DNA from: JANNAV01 sp031384695
GTDB taxonomy: Bacteria > Pseudomonadota > Alphaproteobacteria > Rhodobacterales > Rhodobacteraceae
Length of the DNA: 19,205 bases
Reading direction: 5' to 3'
NCBI GenBank assembly: GCA_031384695.1
Contig: JANNAV010000002.1
Span: forward strand, 1-19,205
This document shows, one piece after another, positions 15,779 through 19,205 of this stretch. The notes beneath the pieces are model-generated. The model was not told the DNA's origin. It ran no database searches and was given only the letters and a program-made list of their open reading frames with translations. A program made the translations under genes and the position numbers. Position 1 is the first letter of the stretch; each line of letters opens with the position of its first letter.

Positions 15779-15804
15779 GTAGGGGTGGCTTTGCGGGGGG
15801 AATC

Positions 15805-16233
15805 GTGGCGCATCTCAATCTGATCAAGCTGTGCGTCGGGGCGGTGGATGTTGAAGACCTGCTCGACTGGCACCGCAGCCATGCGCATCTTTGGGCGGCG
15901 GGCACCACCGAGCATGCCACCCGGATGTGGCCGAAACGCGAAGCCGAGGTGCTGGACGGTGGCTCGCTTTACTGGGTGATCAAGGGGGCGGTGCTGGCGC
16001 GGCAACGGATTTTGGGCATGGAAGAGCGGCGGGGTGCCGATGGCATTGCGCGCTGTGCGCTGGTGCTGGATGTGGCGGTGATCCGCACCGAAGCGGCGCT
16101 GCGCCGCCCGTTTCAGGGCTGGCGGTATCTGGACCCGCGAGAATCGCCGCGCGATCTGCCAGTTGGCCGCGCCCGGGAAGAGGCGCTGCCCGCCGCCCTG
16201 GCGCAGGCTTTGGCCGAGATCGGGCTGCACTGA
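15805..16233 (+). CDS. DUF1489 family protein
   Basis: A 142-residue protein that I recognise as DUF1489, a family mostly confined to Alphaproteobacteria and without a known function. Typical strings are HLNLIKLCVG at the start, HATRMWPKR, GGSLYWVIKG, ARQRILGMEER and FQGWRYL. There is no signal peptide or membrane segment, so it is cytoplasmic. The start is a GTG at 15805, with a GGGGGG run at 15795-15800 as ribosome site and a strong promoter just upstream. It ends only 7 bp from the oppositely oriented small secreted protein gene, too close for a separate terminator. Confidence 0.85.
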   Translation: MAHLNLIKLCVGAVDVEDLLDWHRSHAHLWAAGTTEHATRMWPKREAEVLDGGSLYWVIKGAVLARQRILGMEERRGADGIARCALVLDVAVIRTEAALRRPFQGWRYLDPRESPRDLPVGRAREEALPAALAQALAEIGLH

Positions 16234-16240
16234 GGGGTGA

Positions 16241-16591
16241 TCAAAAGCTGTTGGGGTTGCCCGCAAGGATGGTTCCGGTGCCTTCCGGGCCGCCGTCGCC
16301 CACCCAGGTTACCTGATCATTGCTGATCTGCACCGCCCAGCATGTGGTAGGATCGGTGCCATAGGCAAAGCACATCTTGTTACCGTCGATGCTCCAGTTG
16401 CCCGCGTAATCCTTGCCTTTGATGGTGCCGTCGTCGGCGTAAAACTCGGTATAAGCGCCCGAGGCCGACATGCTGCCTTGCACGGTATTGCCCGAGATCG
16501 CCGCACTGATCGCCGCACCCGAGGCCATGTCCTGCGCGACGGCGGGTGTGGCCATGGCCAGCAACATCAGCATCGGGCGCAACGACAGCAT
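16241..16591 (-). CDS. small secreted protein of unknown function
   Basis: A 116-residue protein with a clear signal peptide (MLSLRPMLMLLAMATPAVA, cut near residue 19 before QDM). The mature part, of about 97 residues, is rich in Gly, Ser, Thr and Asp and should be mostly beta-strand. It has GAYTEFYADDGTIKG (45-59), GNWSIDGNKMCF (64-75) and DPTTCWAVQI (80-89). Cys74 and Cys84 are the only cysteines and could form one disulfide in the periplasm. The phrase pattern (new strand, condition, GNW-x-I-x-GNK-x-CF) recalls small secreted proteins of Proteobacteria with lipocalin-like sandwiches, but I cannot name a family. The frame is open upstream to 16708, into hisG. I chose the ATG at 16591 because it begins the signal peptide. 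It may be read from the his operon or from its own signals in the 55-bp gap. Confidence 0.75.
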   Translation of the reverse strand: MLSLRPMLMLLAMATPAVAQDMASGAAISAAISGNTVQGSMSASGAYTEFYADDGTIKGKDYAGNWSIDGNKMCFAYGTDPTTCWAVQISNDQVTWVGDGGPEGTGTILAGNPNSF

Positions 16592-16593
16592 GG

Positions 16594-16608
16594 TGATAAC
16601 CCTTATCA
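16594..16608 (-). promoter_or_regulatory. palindrome enclosing the ribosome site of the small secreted protein
   Basis: A perfect inverted repeat, TGATAA-CCC-TTATCA on the plus strand, begins 2 bp upstream of the start codon at 16591. On the coding strand the centre reads AAGGG, the best Shine-Dalgarno match, 8 nt before the ATG. The palindrome could be an operator, or a weak RNA hairpin that hides the ribosome site. Either role is inferred. Confidence 0.4.
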
Positions 16609-16646
16609 AACCGTTGTGTTGCAGAGTAATCCTTGTGCCGCAACAG

Positions 16647-17363
16647 TCAAGCCGGTCGCCAAACATCCTGCGGCACCGGCACGCCAAGGCGCGCGGCGAG
16701 GGCGGCAAATACCGGCCCGGCGGCGGCCCAATCGGCCCGGCGGGCGGCGTAAAGCGTGGCTTCGCTCTGGTGGATCAGGCTGTCGCTAAGGATCTTCAGG
16801 TGGTTGGCGCGCAGGGTTTCGCCCGAGGAGGTGATATCGGCTATCGCCTCGGCGGTCAGGTTTTTCACGCTGCCTTCGGTGGCGCCCTGACTGTCGGTCA
16901 ACTGATAATCCGCCACCCCGTGCGCCGTCAGAAATTCGCGCGTCAGGCGGTGGTATTTGGTGGCGATGCGCAGGCGAAAGCCGTGGCGGGCGCGGAAATC
17001 GGCGGCGGCGGCATCGAGATCATCAAGCGTGTCAACATCAATCCAGACGGCGGGCACCGCGATGATCAGATCGGCCTGACCAAAGCCCATGGCGGCAATT
17101 TCGTCCACCTGCGCGGGCCAATCGGCCAGCTTGTCACGCACCAGATCCGAGCCGGTGACGCCCAGATGAATGCGCCCCCGGGCAAGCTCGTGGGGAATTT
17201 CCCCTGCAGAAAGTAAAACGATTTCAATATCTTGAATGCCTTCAACACCACCTGCATACTCGCGGTCGGCCCCGGTCTGGCGCATGGTGACGCCGCGCGC
17301 GCCGAACCATTCGAAGGTTTGCTCCATCAGGCGGCCTTTGGATGGCACTCCGATTTTCAACAT
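16647..17363 (-). CDS. hisG: ATP phosphoribosyltransferase catalytic subunit HisG (short form)
   Basis: A 238-residue short-form HisG, the first enzyme of histidine synthesis (ATP plus PRPP to phosphoribosyl-ATP). Visible features: KIGVPSKGRLME at the start, GVTGSDLVRD (68-77), the LRIATKYHRLTREF stretch (131-144), SQGATEGS (158-165), and the PRPP site with DITSSGETLRANHL (176-189). It lacks the roughly 80-residue C-terminal histidine-sensing domain of long HisG proteins, so it should work as a hetero-complex with HisZ, encoded just upstream. Its ATG shares one base with the hisZ stop (17363). Confidence 0.95.
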   Translation of the reverse strand: MLKIGVPSKGRLMEQTFEWFGARGVTMRQTGADREYAGGVEGIQDIEIVLLSAGEIPHELARGRIHLGVTGSDLVRDKLADWPAQVDEIAAMGFGQADLIIAVPAVWIDVDTLDDLDAAAADFRARHGFRLRIATKYHRLTREFLTAHGVADYQLTDSQGATEGSVKNLTAEAIADITSSGETLRANHLKILSDSLIHQSEATLYAARRADWAAAGPVFAALAARLGVPVPQDVWRPA

Positions 17364-18469
17364 CAGTTTGCGCCTCGCAAAGCGGCCACCAATGCGGGCC
17401 GGATCACGCCGCCGACGGCGGGGATCGAGCGGCCCCGACCCAGCACCGCCGTCAGCGCGTCATAGCGCCCGCCGCTGGCAACGGCAGGTGCGGCTGCGGG
17501 CAGATCGGCGGCGTGGAAGCTGAACACGAAACCATCGTAATATTCGAGGCTGGAGCGGCCATGGCTGGCCTCGAACGGCAGAGTCGCGGTGTTGATGCCG
17601 CGGGCGGACAATGCGGCCAGACGGGTTTCAAAGCGGTCAACGGCCGGTTCGATGGCGGGCAGCAGCGGGGTGATGCCGCGCAGATGCGCAAGGGCGGCGC
17701 GGGCGGAGGCTTGCAGGCCCAACAGATCGTAAAGCAGGGCCGCTTCGGGGGCGGCAATCGGTTTCATCGCCGCATCGGCGCGCAAGCTGTCGGCGCGGGC
17801 GGCGATATCGTCAAGGCTGCGCAGGCCGATAAAGCTGCCCGCCGCCGCGATCAGCGCCGTGTGCGGGCCTGCGGCGAGGCGTTCCAGCAGGTGCGCGCGG
17901 GCGGGCGGCGTGGCGCTGCGGCCCGAAAACTGATCGAGCAAAGCCCGGAACCGGCGGGGCCGCCAGATGTGGCGCAGCAACGCAGATTTGCGGTAATGGG
18001 TGGTGTTCAGCCCGCGCACGGCGGCCATCAGAATGCCGATATCACCGGTGGCGGCGCGCAGATTGAGCGGCGCAAGGAGTTGAGAAAACAACGCAAAAAC
18101 CTCGGCATCGGCGGATTCGGGCGCGATGCGGTCAAAAAGCTCAAAGCCCACCTGCAGATATTCGCGCGCCCTTGCGGTGGGGTCTTGTTGCTTGCGAAAC
18201 ACCTCGCCCATGTAGCAATAACGCGCGGGATCGGCACCGTCGGCCATGTGGGCCTGCACCACCGGTACAGTAAAATCGGGGCGCAGCATCATCTCGCCGC
18301 GCAGGGGATCGGTGGTGGTATAGGCGCGGGCGCGGATGTCTTCGCCGTAAAGATCAAGCAGGGTTTCGGCGGGCAGCAGGATATCGGCCTCGAACGGCAG
18401 GGCACCGGCGGCCTGAAAGGCATGGAACAGGGTTTCGGCCTCAAGCCGGATGGCGGCTTTGCTGGTCAT
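17363..18469 (-). CDS. hisZ: ATP phosphoribosyltransferase regulatory subunit HisZ
   Basis: A 368-residue HisRS-like protein without the anticodon-binding domain, the regulatory partner of short HisG. Class II synthetase remnants are visible: LRPDFTVPVVQAH and RYCYMGEVFRKQ (motif 2 region), EYLQVGFELF, SLEYYDGFVFSF (where HisRS has RGLxYYTG) and ASGGRYDAL (HisRS: AGGGRYDDL). Loss of the HisRS active-site strings fits a non-aminoacylating, histidine-sensing role. The open frame extends to 18544, but the ATG at 18469 matches the family start and overlaps the hisS stop by 4 bp (ATGA), an arrangement that supports coupled translation with hisS and hisG. Confidence 0.93.
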   Translation of the reverse strand: MTSKAAIRLEAETLFHAFQAAGALPFEADILLPAETLLDLYGEDIRARAYTTTDPLRGEMMLRPDFTVPVVQAHMADGADPARYCYMGEVFRKQQDPTARAREYLQVGFELFDRIAPESADAEVFALFSQLLAPLNLRAATGDIGILMAAVRGLNTTHYRKSALLRHIWRPRRFRALLDQFSGRSATPPARAHLLERLAAGPHTALIAAAGSFIGLRSLDDIAARADSLRADAAMKPIAAPEAALLYDLLGLQASARAALAHLRGITPLLPAIEPAVDRFETRLAALSARGINTATLPFEASHGRSSLEYYDGFVFSFHAADLPAAAPAVASGGRYDALTAVLGRGRSIPAVGGVIRPALVAALRGAN

Positions 18470-19205
18470 TGGTCCAGCATTTTCCGCACGGCGGCGATCA
18501 GGTTTTCGCGCGGGGTTTCGAGTTGCGCGGGGCGCGATTTCCATTCCTCGACGCTGGCACCGGCGGCGATTTTTGCGCCGAGGATCAGGTCTTTGAGGAT
18601 GATCGTGCCCGCTGCGGCCTCGGTGGTGCCCTGGATGATGGCGATGGGGCTGCCGCGTTTATCGGCGTATTTCAACTGGTTACCGAAGTTTTTCGGATTG
18701 CCGAGGTAAACCTCGGCGCGGATCCCGGCTTGGCGCAGGTCGGCGGCCATGCTGGTGTAATCGGCCATCCTTTCACGGTCCATCACGGTGATGACCACCG
18801 GGCCTGCGAGGGTTTCGGCGATGCGGCCCTTGGCGTGAAGGGCTGCCAGAAGGCGGTCCACGCCGATGGAAACGCCGGTGGCGGGCACCGATTGGCCGGT
18901 GAAGCGTTTGACCAGATCATCATAGCGTCCGCCGCCCGCAACCGAGCCGAACTGGCGTTTCTGGCCTTTTTCGTCAAGGATCTCGAAGGTGAGTTCGGCC
19001 TCGTAGACCGGGCCGGTGTAATAGCCGAGGCCGCGCACAACGCCGGGGTCGATGATGATCCGGTCGGAGCCATACCCCTGTGCGTGCAGAAGTTCGGCAA
19101 TGGTTTCAAGCTCTTGCACGCCTTCAAGGCCAAGCTCCGAGCCTGCCACCAAAAGGCGCAGGGCGGCGGTGGTGGCGGGGCCGGTTTCGCGTTTGGCCGA
19201 GATGA
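18466..19205 (-). CDS. hisS: histidyl-tRNA synthetase HisS, C-terminal part
   Basis: The last 246 codons of histidyl-tRNA synthetase; the gene continues past the right edge. The active-site strings RGLGYYTGPVYEAEL and GSVAGGGRYDDLV are present, as is motif 3 (GVSIGVDRLLAAL). These are followed by the anticodon-binding domain (about the last 95 residues, from VVITVMDRER to the end). The protein charges tRNA-His with histidine. Its intact YYTG motif contrasts with the altered one in HisZ next door. hisS, hisZ and hisG overlap in order and form one operon, which ties histidine use to histidine synthesis. Confidence 0.94.
   Translation of the reverse strand, partial: ISAKRETGPATTAALRLLVAGSELGLEGVQELETIAELLHAQGYGSDRIIIDPGVVRGLGYYTGPVYEAELTFEILDEKGQKRQFGSVAGGGRYDDLVKRFTGQSVPATGVSIGVDRLLAALHAKGRIAETLAGPVVITVMDRERMADYTSMAADLRQAGIRAEVYLGNPKNFGNQLKYADKRGSPIAIIQGTTEAAAGTIILKDLILGAKIAAGASVEEWKSRPAQLETPRENLIAAVRKMLDQ

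Noticed and set aside
14145..15782. 545-codon plus-strand open frame opposite nrdJ
   Set aside because: It is antisense to an intact nrdJ, shows no recognisable domain and has the low-complexity composition of a GC-driven shadow.
15678..15804. Cobalamin riboswitch or NrdR boxes upstream of nrdJ
   Set aside because: The leader is too short for a B12 riboswitch, and no B12-box or paired NrdR-like palindromes were seen.
15678..15920. N-terminal extension of nrdJ by 81 codons
   Set aside because: It would cross the predicted promoters and overlap the start of the DUF1489 gene; the family start and ribosome site are at 15677.
17342..18709. 455-codon plus-strand open frame opposite hisZ
   Set aside because: The glycine/glutamine/arginine-rich translation has no family features, and hisZ on the other strand is clear.
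1..19205. tRNA genes, CRISPR arrays, insertion sequences, prophage genes
   Set aside because: I looked and saw no cloverleaf-bearing intergenic stretch, no regularly spaced repeats and no transposase or phage proteins; the intergenic gaps are all under 165 bp.

Overview
The window is high-GC DNA from an alphaproteobacterium, most likely of the order Rhodobacterales (Paracoccus, Roseobacter or Rhodobacter relatives). The evidence is the beta-hydroxyaspartate cycle genes, a class II (B12-dependent) NrdJ, a DUF1489 gene, a short-form HisG with its HisZ partner, and GC-rich codon use. There is no tRNA, rRNA, CRISPR array or recognisable insertion sequence. Most genes are tightly packed, with ATGA stop/start overlaps.

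Layout. (1) 1-1323, minus strand: the start of bhcB and all of bhcA, the first steps of the beta-hydroxyaspartate cycle of glyoxylate assimilation. The IclR-type regulator bhcR (1486-2301) diverges from bhcA, and the 162-bp gap between them carries a clean inverted repeat inside overlapping promoter-like elements. (2) 2431-13277, plus strand: a compact train of nine genes. It holds a divergent GAPDH-family gene, a zinc deacylase of the AstE/AspA family, a complete oligopeptide ABC importer (oppA, B, C, D, F), an S9 prolyl-oligopeptidase-family peptidase, and a protein resembling the large subunit of N,N-dimethylformamidase. It ends at a long hairpin (13281-13317). (3) 13392-15677, minus: nrdJ, a class II ribonucleotide reductase. 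(4) 15805-16233, plus: a DUF1489 protein, divergent from nrdJ; the two predicted promoters have -35 boxes only 1 bp apart. (5) 16241-19205, minus: hisS (partial), hisZ and hisG in overlapping order, then a small secreted protein of unknown function.

How the genes may work together. The bhc genes convert glyoxylate (from glycolate and related C2 compounds) to oxaloacetate, using aspartate as amino donor. The opp train looks like a self-contained uptake-and-hydrolysis pathway: OppA keeps the aspartate that binds a peptide's free N-terminus, and three unrelated hydrolases (zinc deacylase, serine peptidase, putative iron amidase) follow or precede the transporter in one transcription direction. 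I know of no described pathway with this exact set. It is the best candidate here for an uncharacterised system, probably catabolism of a modified peptide or amide. Its substrate cannot be read from the sequence.
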